DNA from: Alloyangia mangrovi
GTDB taxonomy: Bacteria; Pseudomonadota; Alphaproteobacteria; Rhodobacterales; Rhodobacteraceae
Assembly: GCF_002300555.2 (NCBI RefSeq)
Contig: NZ_NTHN02000010.1
Location: 62,001 to 126,000, forward strand
Length of the DNA stretch: 64,000 nt
Direction: 5' to 3'
The translations under genes and the position numbers were made by a program. Below are positions 39,304 through 50,443 of the stretch, piece by piece. How positions within the stretch are numbered: the stretch's first letter is position 1; each line of letters opens with the position of its first letter. The notes under the pieces were generated by a model. The model worked only from the letters and a program-made list of their open reading frames with translations, was not told the origin of the DNA and did no database searches.

Positions 39304-39588
39304 TCAGCCGAAGAGCCGGGCGCCCTGCTCGTCGATCATCTGCCTGGCCTTGCGGATCGAGGCCTCGACAGCCTCGCCGTGGTCGCGGATGACGTCGGCG
39401 CGGATCAGCTCGTGCACCTTGGTCTCGCCGTTCACCTCGCCCTCGATGCGGGCGGCGATGCGGAACTGACCGTCTGCCGGCTGCGGCGCGGGGAAGATGC
39501 GGAAGCCGTTGTATTCGACGGCTTCCACCTGCGGTTCTGTCTTGGCGGGGCCGGGGCCACCGCCGAAGAGCCGAGACCAGAAGGACAT
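39304..39588 (-). CDS. HlyU-family protein
   Basis: A 94-residue small acidic protein matching the HlyU family (PF10115 type), here without a helix-turn-helix. Features seen: an N-terminal MSFWSRLFGGG, VEYNGFRIFPAPQP and FRIAARIEGEVNGE in the middle, and EASIRKARQMIDEQG at the end. The Vibrio HlyU name is misleading; function in alphaproteobacteria is unknown. It lies 16 bases downstream of rpoD on the same strand. Confidence 0.8.
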   Translation of the reverse strand: MSFWSRLFGGGPGPAKTEPQVEAVEYNGFRIFPAPQPADGQFRIAARIEGEVNGETKVHELIRADVIRDHGEAVEASIRKARQMIDEQGARLFG

Positions 39589-39604
39589 GAGCGTTCCCCC
39601 GCGC

Positions 39605-41600
<1,996 letters not shown>

Positions 41601-41741
41601 GAAGTGCTCCGTCAAAGGGAGGGGCCGGTTCTGGCCGGCACTCGCGCAAGTGAAGTGATTCGATTTTGCGAATCATGGGGGGAATCGTTTGATTCGGCCA
41701 CCCGTCTACCGGTTTTTCCTCCAGTTTCCCTAAATGGCCAT

Positions 41742-43739
41742 CTAGTTCTGACCCTTGGAAAAGCGAATCTGCTGTAGCAGCGCGTCGAAGGCGCTGCGTT
41801 CTTCCTTGTCCATGCGGGCACCATTGGCGCCCACGTCGAATTCCACGTCATCCTCCGAGCGGTTCATCACCGCCTGGTTGCGTGCCTGTGCTGCCTGACC
41901 CAGGCGCCAGGTAAGGGCTTCGTCCGCAAGGCTTTCCATATCCTCCAAAGCCTCGGCGAGTTCGGCCACGAGCCCGGCCTGAGCGGCGATCTTCGCGAAC
42001 TCCTCGGCCACCGTGAGGCGGGCGAGCTCGGTGTCACCGAAATGTCGCAGGCAGGGTACGACAGCCACATGGCGTGCCGCGAGCAGGGAATCAAGGGCCT
42101 CGGGGCCGATTCTCTGCATTGCCTCGTCCTGCAGCGCCTCGGGGTCGTCGGTGATGCCCGACAGCAGCAGGCTGCGCAGCGCCGCGTGGGACGGATCCCG
42201 GCAGGGCAGGGTTTCCAGCGGTCCCTCGAATTCCGCCATCAGCGCCGGGTAGCGCAGCAGCACTGCAAGGATGACATCCTCGCGCAGGCGGGTGGTGCCT
42301 TCCTCGCCGGCGGCGACCAGCAGCGATGACTTGGCCGAGGCGCTCGGCGCGATGGGAACCGCCTGGCCCCATTTCTGTGTGCGCTTGCCACTGCGGAACG
42401 GGCTGTACTGGCCGGAGCCGCCGGAAAACCCGCTGCCGCTGTTGCCGCCGCGCTTGCCGCGGAAGAGCTGCCAGCGGAGGTCCTTGATCTCGTCGCCGTA
42501 GTGGCGGCGCAGATCGGGGTGCTGGACGCGCTTGATCGCGGCGCGCAGCGTGGCGTCGAGCGCGGCCTTGCGCTCGGGGCTGTCGAAGACCTTGCCCTCG
42601 GTCTCGCGCCGCCAGAGCAGCTGCACCATGGGCAGCGCCTGGTCGAGCACTGCCTTCACCGCCTGCGGCCCCTTGGCGCGCAGCAGGTCATCGGGATCCT
42701 GCCCCTCGGGCATGACGGCAAAGCGCAGCCCCTTGCCGGGCACCAGCAGCGGCAGGGCAAGATCGATCACCCGGTAGGCGGCGCGCAGCCCGGCCTTGTC
42801 GCCGTCGAGGGCGATCACCGGCTCGTCGGCGATGCGCCACAGCAGGGCGAGCTGGTGCTCGGTCACCGCCGTGCCGAGCGGCGCGACCGAGGCCTCGAAG
42901 CCGGCCTCGCTGAGCGCGATCACGTCCATGTAGCCTTCGGCGACGATCAGCGGCTGGCCCTTGCCTGCCGCCTCGCGCGCGGGCGCGTGGTTGTAGAGGT
43001 TGCGGCCCTTGTCGAAGAGCTCGGTCTCGGGCGAGTTGAGGTATTTGGCGTTGTCGCGCGGGTCCATCGCCCGCCCGCCGAAGGCGATGGCGCGGCCGCG
43101 GCCGTCGCGGATCGGGAACATGATGCGGTTGCGGAAGACGTCATAGGGCGCGCGGCCCTTATCCGAGGGCTTGGCCAGCCCGGCACCGAGGATCAGCTCC
43201 TCGGCCACGCCCTGTCCGCGCAGGTGATCCCAAAGGCCCTGCCACCCGGCGGGCGCGAAGCCCAGCTCGAAGCGGTCCTGCACGTCCTGCTTGAGGCCGC
43301 GCCGCTCGAGATAGCCGCGCGCCTCGGAGGCTGCGCCGGTGCGCAGCTGCATCCGGAAGAAACGCAGCGCCTGTTCCATCACCTCGGCGAGCTGGCTGCG
43401 GCGGTCGGCCTTCTGCGCCGCCTGCGGATCGCGCGCGGGCATCGGCATGCCGGCCTCGCGGGCGAGGATCTCGACGGCTTCCATGAAGTCGACGTTCTCG
43501 CTCTCGCGGATGAAGGAAATAGCATCGCCTTTCGCGTGACAGCCGAAGCAGTAGTAGAATCCCTTGCGGTCATCGACGTGGAAGGAGGCCGACTTTTCCT
43601 GGTGGAACGGGCAGGGCGCCCACATGTCGCCCTTGGCCTGGTTCGATTTCCGACTGTCCCACATGACCTTGCGGCCCACGACCTGCGAAAGGCTCGTGCG
43701 CGTGCGCAACTCGTCGAGGAAACCGGGTGGAAGACTCAT
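41742..43739 (-). CDS. dnaG: DNA primase
   Basis: Synthesises RNA primers for replication. The 665-residue protein has an N-terminal CHC2 zinc finger (Cys43, His46, Cys64, Cys67), the catalytic core with IVAEGYMDVIAL (TOPRIM Glu) and ALDGDKAG (Asp), and a helical C-terminal DnaB-interacting domain. The ATG at 43739 (MSLPPGFLDELR) is the family start. It precedes rpoD in the usual macromolecular-synthesis order, with no rpsU. Confidence 0.97.
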   Translation of the reverse strand: MSLPPGFLDELRTRTSLSQVVGRKVMWDSRKSNQAKGDMWAPCPFHQEKSASFHVDDRKGFYYCFGCHAKGDAISFIRESENVDFMEAVEILAREAGMPMPARDPQAAQKADRRSQLAEVMEQALRFFRMQLRTGAASEARGYLERRGLKQDVQDRFELGFAPAGWQGLWDHLRGQGVAEELILGAGLAKPSDKGRAPYDVFRNRIMFPIRDGRGRAIAFGGRAMDPRDNAKYLNSPETELFDKGRNLYNHAPAREAAGKGQPLIVAEGYMDVIALSEAGFEASVAPLGTAVTEHQLALLWRIADEPVIALDGDKAGLRAAYRVIDLALPLLVPGKGLRFAVMPEGQDPDDLLRAKGPQAVKAVLDQALPMVQLLWRRETEGKVFDSPERKAALDATLRAAIKRVQHPDLRRHYGDEIKDLRWQLFRGKRGGNSGSGFSGGSGQYSPFRSGKRTQKWGQAVPIAPSASAKSSLLVAAGEEGTTRLREDVILAVLLRYPALMAEFEGPLETLPCRDPSHAALRSLLLSGITDDPEALQDEAMQRIGPEALDSLLAARHVAVVPCLRHFGDTELARLTVAEEFAKIAAQAGLVAELAEALEDMESLADEALTWRLGQAAQARNQAVMNRSEDDVEFDVGANGARMDKEERSAFDALLQQIRFSKGQN

Positions 43740-43867
43740 GCTCGGAGTATCAATGCACAACGGGGCCGAGTCCATGCGACTCGACCCGGGATTTCATCAT
43801 TCGTTGCGGATAGCGGACTCCGGCGCCGCGCGGAAGCTCGACGTCGGTGCCTTTCAGGTCTGCGCGC

Positions 43868-44149
43868 TCACTGCGCGAGGCACTCCTGCTCCCACTTCCG
43901 GCCCACATCGAGGGTCAGATCCTTCTCGGGCAGGCCGTAGATCCATTGCGCCAGAGAGGCGCCGGTGTCGCGGTCGAGCGCCCGGCGCAGTTCGCGCTCG
44001 GTCCGCTTGAGGGGAATTCCGTCCTTACGCGCCTGCACCGCTTCCATGACCATCTTGGCCGAGGTCTCGCAGCGTGCCGCCTTCTCACTTTGCGCGGAGA
44101 GAGGCGTGGCAGCGGCAAGCACCAGCCCGAGTACAACAAGGTTCCGCAT
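43868..44149 (-). CDS. Small exported protein of unknown function
   Basis: A 93-residue protein with a signal peptide (MRNLVVLGLVLAAATPLSAQ) and a basic mature domain containing two Cys near each end, which could pair. ATG 44149 is chosen because AGGAG precedes it by a normal spacing; an in-frame ATG three codons upstream abuts the site. No domain recognised. It diverges from the RHH/CHAD operon and follows dnaG. Confidence 0.65.
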   Translation of the reverse strand: MRNLVVLGLVLAAATPLSAQSEKAARCETSAKMVMEAVQARKDGIPLKRTERELRRALDRDTGASLAQWIYGLPEKDLTLDVGRKWEQECLAQ

Positions 44150-44219
44150 GGTCTGCATCTCCTTCGTCAGCCATGGCAACTATCTAAGGTCTCTTGGCGG
44201 GGCTGTCATCCACAGGCCG

Positions 44220-44237
44220 CTGTTCGTTCACGAACAG
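44220..44237. promoter_or_regulatory. 18-bp palindrome upstream of the RHH/CHAD operon
   Basis: CTGTTCGT and ACGAACAG are perfect inverted repeats separated by TC, in the region between the divergent small exported-protein gene and the operon. A plausible operator for a dimeric regulator. Confidence 0.45.
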
Positions 44238-44295
44238 ATGAGCGGTCAGCGCCCGGTGTCTTTAGGGAAAACCGCATTGCAGGAGGTGCATGCCG

Positions 44296-44315
44296 ATGAC
44301 ATCATGACGTCATGA
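44296..44315. promoter_or_regulatory. Tandem ATGAC(A/G)TC repeats before the RHH gene
   Basis: Two tandem eight-base repeats, ATGACATC and ATGACGTC, followed by ATGA, end 18 bases before the RHH start. ATGACGTCAT is itself a perfect palindrome. Ribbon-helix-helix proteins bind such tandem sites, so autoregulation is likely. Confidence 0.45.
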
Positions 44316-44333
44316 AAGACGAAGGTGCGCGGC

Positions 44334-44531
44334 ATGGCGAAGGTCAAACTGTCCAAGAACAGGGAAGCAGAGGAGGGTGGCGATGAGAAGAAGAACACCT
44401 CCCTCCGGCTCAGTGGTAAGACGCTGAAGGCGCTCAAGATGCGCGCGATCGAAGAGGATACGAGCGTGCAGAAGATCGTCGAGACACTGATCGAGGACTA
44501 CCTCCGCAAGCGCAGAAAGAAGGCACGATGA
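44334..44531 (+). CDS. Ribbon-helix-helix-like DNA-binding protein
   Basis: A 65-residue basic protein. After a charged start, TSLRLSGKTLKALKMRAIEE fits the strand-helix pattern of the MetJ/Arc ribbon-helix-helix fold, followed by a second helix (VQKIVETLIEDYLRKRR). RHH proteins such as ParG and Omega accompany ParA ATPases as partition partners and repressors, and a ParA gene lies two genes downstream. The stop overlaps the CHAD start (ATGA). Assignment by pattern only. Confidence 0.7.
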   Translation: MAKVKLSKNREAEEGGDEKKNTSLRLSGKTLKALKMRAIEEDTSVQKIVETLIEDYLRKRRKKAR

Positions 44532-46049
44532 GCCCCGGGGAGCCGTCACTCTATTTCCTGCCGGAAACGGCGCTGGAACAGCTGATGGAGGCGTCCGCCG
44601 GCGGGCTTGTCCCGCGGTTGGTCTGGCAGGAGGGCAGCAGCCCCTTCCAGGTTCGCGACAGCTTCGATCAGGGACTGCGCGGTTCCGGCAGGTTGCTGAT
44701 CGAGGCGGAAGATCGGGTCGAGCTGCTGCGGCCCGAGGGCGCGCCGCTGGTGCAGCCCGGCACCCCGGGAGGGCGTTTCGTCACCGACCTCCCGGAGGGG
44801 CCGGTGAAGGACGCGCTTTCAGACCTATCGCCGCTGCGCTGCCTGCTGCCGGTGGGCGCGGGCACGTTGCGGCGGGGGACGCTCTCGCTGCTCGATGACG
44901 AGGGCAAGACTCAGGCGCGCGCGCTGCTGTTCGAGCTGGCGGCGACCGAGGGCGGCACGGCGCTGGGGCTGCAGGTGCAGGGGTTGCGTGGCTACGACAA
45001 GGCGCTGCTGCGGCTGCGGGGCATGGTCGAGGATGCGGGGGGGGGCCGCGCTCGGCGACTGCGCACTTTATACAGAGCTCTTCCCGGGGCGGAGCGACTA
45101 CAGCCCCAAGCCGGTGGTGCCGCTGGACCGCGAAACCAGGGCCTTTGACGCGGCGAGCGACATCATCGCCGCCTACCTGCCGGTGGCGCGGGCCAACGAG
45201 GCCGGGGTGATCGCCGATGACGACACCGAGTTCCTGCACGACTACCGCATCGCGCTGCGCAAGATCCGCTCGGTGCTGAGCCTGTTCAGGGATGTCTACG
45301 ATCCAGAGCTGACCGCCGAGCTGAAGGCGCGGTTCTCGGCCCTCATGACATCCACCGGTCGGCTGCGGGATCTCGATGTCTACCTGCTGGAACGGGGTGG
45401 CTTCTACGCCATGGTGCCCGCCAGCCTGCATGGCGGGCTGGACCGGATGTTCGCGCTTTTCGCCGAGGAGCGGACGGAGGAGCACCAATCGCTTGCAGCA
45501 CACCTGCGCAGCGCCGCCTATCGCAAGGAGATCAAGGCGCTTAGCAAGCTCTTCGACAAGCGCAAGAAGCTGGCGCGGGGGGCAAGGGCCGATCTTCCGG
45601 CCTATCCCTTTGCCTGCAAGCTGATCTGGAAACGCTACCGCAGGATCTGCGCCATTGCCGAGGCCATCGACGAGGGCACGCCCGACCACGAGGTCCACGA
45701 GCTGCGCATCCACTGCAAGAAGCTGCGCTACCTCATGGAGTTCTTTGCGCCGCTCTTCCCGGGGAAGCCCTTCAAGCAGATCATCAAACCGCTGAAGAAG
45801 CTGCAGGACAACCTCGGCCTCTTCAACGATTACTCGGTGCAGCAGGAGAGCCTGCAGGCCTTCCTCGGGCGTCTCGAGGGTGCCACGCCGGGCAACCTGC
45901 AAATCGCCCAGAGCGTCGGCGCGCTTGTCCTCGTGCTGCACGAGCGCCAGCTGGCCGAGCGCGCCCGGGTTGTGGGCAGCTTCGCCGCCTTCAACAGCGA
46001 CGAGACCCGCCAGACCTTCCGCGACCTGTTCCACGGGGGAAAAGAATGA
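44528..46049 (+). CDS. CHAD domain protein, frameshifted in a G9 run
   Basis: The C-terminal ~300 residues form a CHAD domain, a histidine-rich helical domain that binds polyphosphate: FLHDYRIALRKIRSVLSLF and EVHELRIHCKKLRYLMEFF carry the paired conserved His/Arg/Lys. The N-terminal ~170 residues resemble a degenerate CYTH fold (inference). The frame breaks in the G9 run 45037-45045; G8 restores a 506-residue protein. Both ends overlap neighbours by ATGA. Likely localises to polyphosphate granules. Confidence 0.87.
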
Positions 46050-46798
46050 AGATCATCGCCTGCTATTCCAACAAGGGTGGCGTGGGGAAGACCGCGACCT
46101 CCGTCAATCTCGCCTATGCGCTTGCGCAGGGCGGGCGGCGGGTGCTGCTCTGCGATCTCGACCCGCAGGGCGCCTCGGGGTTCTATTTCCGGGTGAAGCC
46201 GTCGAAGAAGCTGACCGAGACGCGTTTCTTCGATGACGTGGCGCGTTTCACCAAGGCGATCCGCGGCAGCGATTTCGACAATCTCGACATCCTGCCCGCC
46301 AACATGACCTTCCGCGACTTCGACGTCTTCCTGGCGCGGATGCGCAACTCGCGCTCGCGGCTGAAAAAGGCGCTGAAGGCGGTGAAGGGGGATTACGACG
46401 TGATCCTGCTCGATTGCCCGCCGAACATCTCGACGCTGTCGGAGAATGTCTTTCGTGCCTCCGATGCCATCGTCGTGCCGGTGATCCCCACGACGCTTTC
46501 GCAACGCACCTTCGAGCAGCTCAAGGGGTTCTTCCGCGAGCACGACCTGCCGGCAAAGAAGCTGCACGGCTTCTTTTCCATGGCGCAGGGGGTGAAATCG
46601 TTGCACGGCGAGACGATGGACGAGATGCGCCGCGAGCATGGCAAGCGCCTGCTGAAGGCGTCGATCCCCTTCACATCGGACGTCGAGCGCATGGGGGTGC
46701 ATCGCGCGCCGGTCATGGTCTCGGCGCCCTCGAGCGTCGCAAGCACCGCCTATGTCGCGCTGCATGACGAGCTTGTTGCCCGGGTGTTCGGCAAATGA
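46046..46798 (+). CDS. ParA-family ATPase
   Basis: A 250-residue ParA/MinD-type ATPase with the deviant Walker A KGGVGKT (10-16, with the signature Lys at 10), Walker A' in LLCDLDPQG, and Walker B in VILLDCPP. It lacks an N-terminal HTH, so it is a small ParA like those that position cellular cargo (McdA, ParC-type). It starts inside the CHAD stop and its own stop overlaps the CYTH start. Not the chromosomal parA, which normally pairs with parB. Confidence 0.9.
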   Translation: MKIIACYSNKGGVGKTATSVNLAYALAQGGRRVLLCDLDPQGASGFYFRVKPSKKLTETRFFDDVARFTKAIRGSDFDNLDILPANMTFRDFDVFLARMRNSRSRLKKALKAVKGDYDVILLDCPPNISTLSENVFRASDAIVVPVIPTTLSQRTFEQLKGFFREHDLPAKKLHGFFSMAQGVKSLHGETMDEMRREHGKRLLKASIPFTSDVERMGVHRAPVMVSAPSSVASTAYVALHDELVARVFGK

Positions 46799-47268
46799 GC
46801 GGTGGGGTGGAGATCGAGCGCAAGTTCCTCGTCGCCCGCCTGCCGGTGCTGGAGGGGCTGAAGGCGAAGCCGGTGCGGCAGGGCTATGTGACGCTCAAGG
46901 GCGATTCCATCGAGCTGCGCCTGCGCGAAAAGGGTGGGGCGTATTTCCTGACGCTGAAGTCCGAGGGCGGGCTGGCGCGGATGGAGCGCGAGATCGAGAT
47001 CGATCGCGCCCAGTTCGAGGAACTCTGGCCGGCCACCGGAGGGCGGGTGGTCGAAAAGACCCGCTATGTGGGGGCGCTGGCGGACGGCACGACCTTCGAG
47101 CTCGACGTCTTCGCCGGCGCGTTGGCGCCGCTGGTGATGGTCGAAGTGGAGTTCGATACGGTCGAGGCGGCCTTGGTCTTCATACCGCCGGACTGGTTCG
47201 GCGCGGATGTGACCGAGGATCGCCGCTACAGGAATCGCGCCCTCGCCGACGACGGGGTGCCGCGCTGA
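46795..47268 (+). CDS. CYTH domain protein (inorganic triphosphatase-like)
   Basis: A 157-residue CYTH domain protein with the signature ExExK motif in VEIERKF (Glu6, Glu8, Lys10), followed by the tunnel-forming strands IELRLREKGG, YFLTLKSEG and EREIEID. CYTH proteins hydrolyse triphosphates, including inorganic triphosphate, or cyclise ATP; short standalone forms in bacteria are usually triphosphatases. Genetically coupled to ParA (ATGA) and CHAD, a phosphate-polymer theme. Confidence 0.9.
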   Translation: MSGGVEIERKFLVARLPVLEGLKAKPVRQGYVTLKGDSIELRLREKGGAYFLTLKSEGGLARMEREIEIDRAQFEELWPATGGRVVEKTRYVGALADGTTFELDVFAGALAPLVMVEVEFDTVEAALVFIPPDWFGADVTEDRRYRNRALADDGVPR

Positions 47269-47651
47269 GCTGGGTGACGTGAGGTTCGCCTCTCGCGGCA
47301 CGCCCGGGCGACTCGCGGGAGGCGTTTTGCGCCTCGGGGAATCGCGGAGTCGGGTCGCCGCGTAGCGACTCGTTTGCGAGCCGGAATTGGGTGACGCAGG
47401 GGCCGCTTCGCGAGGGTCGGAAAGCGGCCTCGATCCGGGGTCTTTGGGGTGCCCCGACGGCAGCTCTGCGCGCGCTGCCGGAAGGCGCTCGGAGCGTCCG
47501 GGCGACGGTCTGCACTAGGGCCCTGATTTACAGGGACAGGCGCACGCAGATCCCGGCGCGATCACGCGGAAACCCATGTACCGGGTCAAAAAAACGCCAA
47601 CGACCGCCGGGGGCGGTTTGTCGTGAAGTCTAGCAATTTCAGGGGTTTAAG
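47269..47651. other. 383-base GC-rich intergenic region
   Basis: Between the CYTH gene and tRNA-Thr. No believable gene is seen. It contains stem-forming stretches (GGAGGCG/CGCCTC near 47320-47340) and two TGGGTGACG segments about 120 bases apart. The part near the tRNA is less GC-rich. It may hold the operon terminator or an unrecognised structured RNA. Confidence 0.4.
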
Positions 47652-47726
<75 letters not shown>

Positions 47727-47861
47727 GCCGGTTCGCCTTTCGAAGCGTCCGCGCTAGGTTGCGTCGGTGTGCCTCGTGGCGTGGCGCGGTGTCTAAGGGC
47801 AAACGCCGAGGGGTGCAAGCGCAATCTGGACGGTTTTTTGCCTCTCAAGTAAAGAAAGTTC

Positions 47862-48035
47862 ATGGAGCCGAAAAACAGCCCCCGAATTTCCCCCGCGCAG
47901 GAGCGCGAAACCCGTCTAAAAGCCGCGCTGAAGGCGAATCTCGCCCGGCGCAAGGCGCAGGCCAAGGCGCGCAACGTAGCGTCAACAGAAGAAAACAAGC
48001 CCGAAGACGGGCCGAGCAGTGAAAAGGACAGTTAA
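47862..48035 (+). CDS. Small basic protein upstream of murA
   Basis: A 57-residue highly charged, probably disordered or helical ORF. Its core ([18 protein letters not shown]) matches, from memory, a small ORF conserved upstream of murA in Rhodobacteraceae. Its TAA stop overlaps the murA ATG (TAATG), supporting translation. Function unknown. Confidence 0.65.
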   Translation: MEPKNSPRISPAQERETRLKAALKANLARRKAQAKARNVASTEENKPEDGPSSEKDS

Positions 48036-49306
48036 TGGATTCGATCGTCGTCACGGGCAACGGCCCGCTTTCGGGACAGATTCCGATCGCCGGGGCGAAG
48101 AACGCCTGCCTCACGCTGATGCCGGCGACGCTGCTGTCCGACCAGCCGCTCACCCTCACCAACGCGCCGCGCCTGTCGGACATCCGCACCATGACGCTGC
48201 TTCTGCAGTCGCTCGGCGCCGAGGTGCAGGCGCTGCACGACGGGCAGGTGCTGGCTATGTCGAGCCACGCGCTGACCTCGACCCGCGCCGATTATGACAT
48301 CGTGCGCAAGATGCGCGCCTCGATCCTCGTGCTCGGCCCGCTGCTGGCGCGCTTCGGCCATGCCGAGGTCTCGCTGCCCGGCGGCTGTGCCATCGGCGCG
48401 CGCCCCGTGGACCTGCACCTCAAGGCGCTCGAGGCTATGGGCGCCGAGCTCGACCTGCGCGAGGGCTATGTGCATGCCAAGGCGCCCTCGGGCGGGCTCA
48501 AGGGCGGCATTGTCGAGTTCCCCTTCGCCTCGGTCGGCGCCACCGAGAACGCGCTGATGGCCGCAACACTGGCCAAGGGCACCACGGTGATCAGGAACGC
48601 CGCGCGCGAGCCCGAGATCGTCGACCTGGCGCAGTGCCTGCGCAAGATGGGCGCGCAGATCGAGGGCGAGGGCAGCTCGACCATCGAGATCCAGGGCGTC
48701 GAGACGCTGGGCGGCGCGACCCACCGGGTGGTCACCGACCGCATCGAACTCGGCACCTACATGCTTGCCCCGGCGATCTGCGGCGGCGAGGTGGAATGCC
48801 TCGGCGGCACGATCGCGCTGGTCGAGAGTTTCTGCGCGAAGCTCGACGAGGCGGGCATCTCGGTCGAGGAAACCCCGACCGGCCTCAAGGTGGCGCGCAA
48901 GAACGGCCGGGTGAAGGCCGTGGACGTGACCACCGAGCCCTTCCCGGGCTTCCCGACCGACCTGCAGGCACAGATGATGGCGCTGCTCTGCACCGCCGAG
49001 GGCGAGAGCGTGCTGGAAGAGAAGATCTTCGAGAACCGGTTCATGCACGCCCCCGAGCTGCTGCGCATGGGCGCCAGGATCGACGTGCACGGCGGCACCG
49101 CGCGGGTCACCGGGGTCAGCAAGCTGAAGGGGGCGCCGGTTATGGCCACCGATCTGCGGGCCTCGGTCTCGCTGATCCTCGCGGGCCTAGCCGCAGAGGG
49201 CGAAACCGTGGTAAGCCGTGTGTATCATCTGGACCGCGGCTACGAGCACGTGGTCCGCAAGCTGCGCGGCGTGGGCGCCAAGATCGAACGGGTGAAGGGC
49301 GAGTGA
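48035..49306 (+). CDS. murA: UDP-N-acetylglucosamine 1-carboxyvinyltransferase
   Basis: First committed step of peptidoglycan synthesis, transferring enolpyruvate from PEP to UDP-GlcNAc. The 423-residue protein has the fosfomycin-targeted Cys118 in [16 protein letters not shown] and the [12 protein letters not shown] segment. The start overlaps the small basic ORF, and its stop overlaps the DUF2948 start. Confidence 0.97.
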   Translation: MDSIVVTGNGPLSGQIPIAGAKNACLTLMPATLLSDQPLTLTNAPRLSDIRTMTLLLQSLGAEVQALHDGQVLAMSSHALTSTRADYDIVRKMRASILVLGPLLARFGHAEVSLPGGCAIGARPVDLHLKALEAMGAELDLREGYVHAKAPSGGLKGGIVEFPFASVGATENALMAATLAKGTTVIRNAAREPEIVDLAQCLRKMGAQIEGEGSSTIEIQGVETLGGATHRVVTDRIELGTYMLAPAICGGEVECLGGTIALVESFCAKLDEAGISVEETPTGLKVARKNGRVKAVDVTTEPFPGFPTDLQAQMMALLCTAEGESVLEEKIFENRFMHAPELLRMGARIDVHGGTARVTGVSKLKGAPVMATDLRASVSLILAGLAAEGETVVSRVYHLDRGYEHVVRKLRGVGAKIERVKGE

Positions 49307-49770
49307 CCGAAGACGCAAGATTCGAGGACGCGGGCGGGCAGCCGCTCAATCTCGGGGCGATGGATCCCGAGGATCTGCAGGTGCTCTCGGCGCTGGTGCA
49401 GGATGCAGTGCTGACCGTGGCCGACGTGGCCTGGGAAAAGCGCCACCAGCGGCTGGCGCTGCTGATCAACCGGCTGCGCCGCGAGGACGGGCAGCATGTC
49501 TCTCCGCCCGAACGGGTCCGGTCGCTGCTGGTGATCGAGAACGTGCTGAAGGTCGGGGCGCAGGGCATCGATCCCGGTGAGAAGGACACGGTGCTGTCGC
49601 TGCTCGCGGTGAATTTCGAGCCCGGGGCAGAGGGCAGCGGCCACGTCGAGCTGACCTTCGCCGGCGACGGCGCGCTGCGGGCCGAGGTCGAAGCGCTTGA
49701 GCTGCGGCTCAAGGATGTGACCCGGCCCTACACCGCGATCTCGGGTCAGGTGCCGGACCACGGCGCCTGA
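49303..49770 (+). CDS. DUF2948 family protein
   Basis: A 155-residue protein of a family restricted mostly to alphaproteobacteria, unknown function. The start is a GTG overlapping the murA stop. Features seen: [21 protein letters not shown] early and [20 protein letters not shown] near the end. Its fixed place after murA (and often before hisD) suggests a cell-envelope or house-keeping role. A terminator follows at 49806. Confidence 0.88.
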   Translation: MTEDARFEDAGGQPLNLGAMDPEDLQVLSALVQDAVLTVADVAWEKRHQRLALLINRLRREDGQHVSPPERVRSLLVIENVLKVGAQGIDPGEKDTVLSLLAVNFEPGAEGSGHVELTFAGDGALRAEVEALELRLKDVTRPYTAISGQVPDHGA

Positions 49771-49805
49771 TCGCGGCGCGGGGCGCCACGAGCGATAGCC
49801 ATAGG

Positions 49806-49845
49806 AGACGCGGGCGAAGGCGAGACCTCGCGCCCGCGTCTTTCA
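49806..49845. terminator. Terminator after the murA operon
   Basis: AGACGCGGGCG pairs with CGCCCGCGTCT, followed by TTCATTT on the plus strand. Lies between the DUF2948 gene and the convergent small cytochrome gene. Confidence 0.8.
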
Positions 49846-49860
49846 TTTGCCGGACGGTGC

Positions 49861-50259
49861 CTATTGCGCCTGCAGCGACTCGACGTATTCCGCCAGCGCC
49901 AGGATGCGCCCGCGGGTGACGATCTCGCTCGCGTAGGCACCGATCTCGCCGGAAAGGTCCTCCTTGAAGCGCGCGCCCCACACCGGCATCGGCCCGCCGT
50001 GGCCGCGCGTGCCCGCGCGCCCGTCGATGGTCTGGATCACCTTGAGCAGCGGAAAAGCCCCGTCGTTCTGAGCGCTGATCTGGGTCAGATCCGCGGGGGT
50101 GACGGTCAGGAACTCGGCCAGCGGCCCGTCACCGGCGCCGCCTTCGCCGTGGCAGGTCGCGCAGGCGTTCATGTATTCGGTCATGCCCGCTTCCTGGGCC
50201 TGGGCGGCCGCCGCGAGGCAGATGGGGAGCAGAATCACCCCTATCGCTCTGAATTTCAT
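49861..50259 (-). CDS. Small soluble cytochrome c
   Basis: A 132-residue exported monohaem cytochrome: a signal peptide (about 1-21, ending AQAQ), then CATCHGEGG with one haem site and a Met-containing PMPVWG as the likely axial ligand. An electron carrier of class I type in the periplasm; partner unknown. Start at ATG 50259 after an AGGAGG site; the in-frame extension upstream is rejected. Diverges from hisD. Confidence 0.85.
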   Translation of the reverse strand: MKFRAIGVILLPICLAAAAQAQEAGMTEYMNACATCHGEGGAGDGPLAEFLTVTPADLTQISAQNDGAFPLLKVIQTIDGRAGTRGHGGPMPVWGARFKEDLSGEIGAYASEIVTRGRILALAEYVESLQAQ

Positions 50260-50443
50260 AATGTCCTCCTCGAAATGTGCCGGCATCCTCCCATGCCGGT
50301 TCAAAGATATTCAGCCGCCGACATATGTCTGTCACTGATCCATATCATACCGCGCGCCGGGACTGCCTTCGCGCTGCGGCCGTCTCAAGGCTTGAGCCGC
50401 GCTGCGCTTCTCTCTAAGCAATGCCGCGACAAGGAGACCGCCC

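Noticed and set aside
44220-44237. LexA/SOS box
   Set aside because: The alphaproteobacterial SOS box is a direct repeat GTTC-N7-GTTC; this is an inverted repeat GTTC-N6-GAAC, so it was kept only as a palindromic operator.
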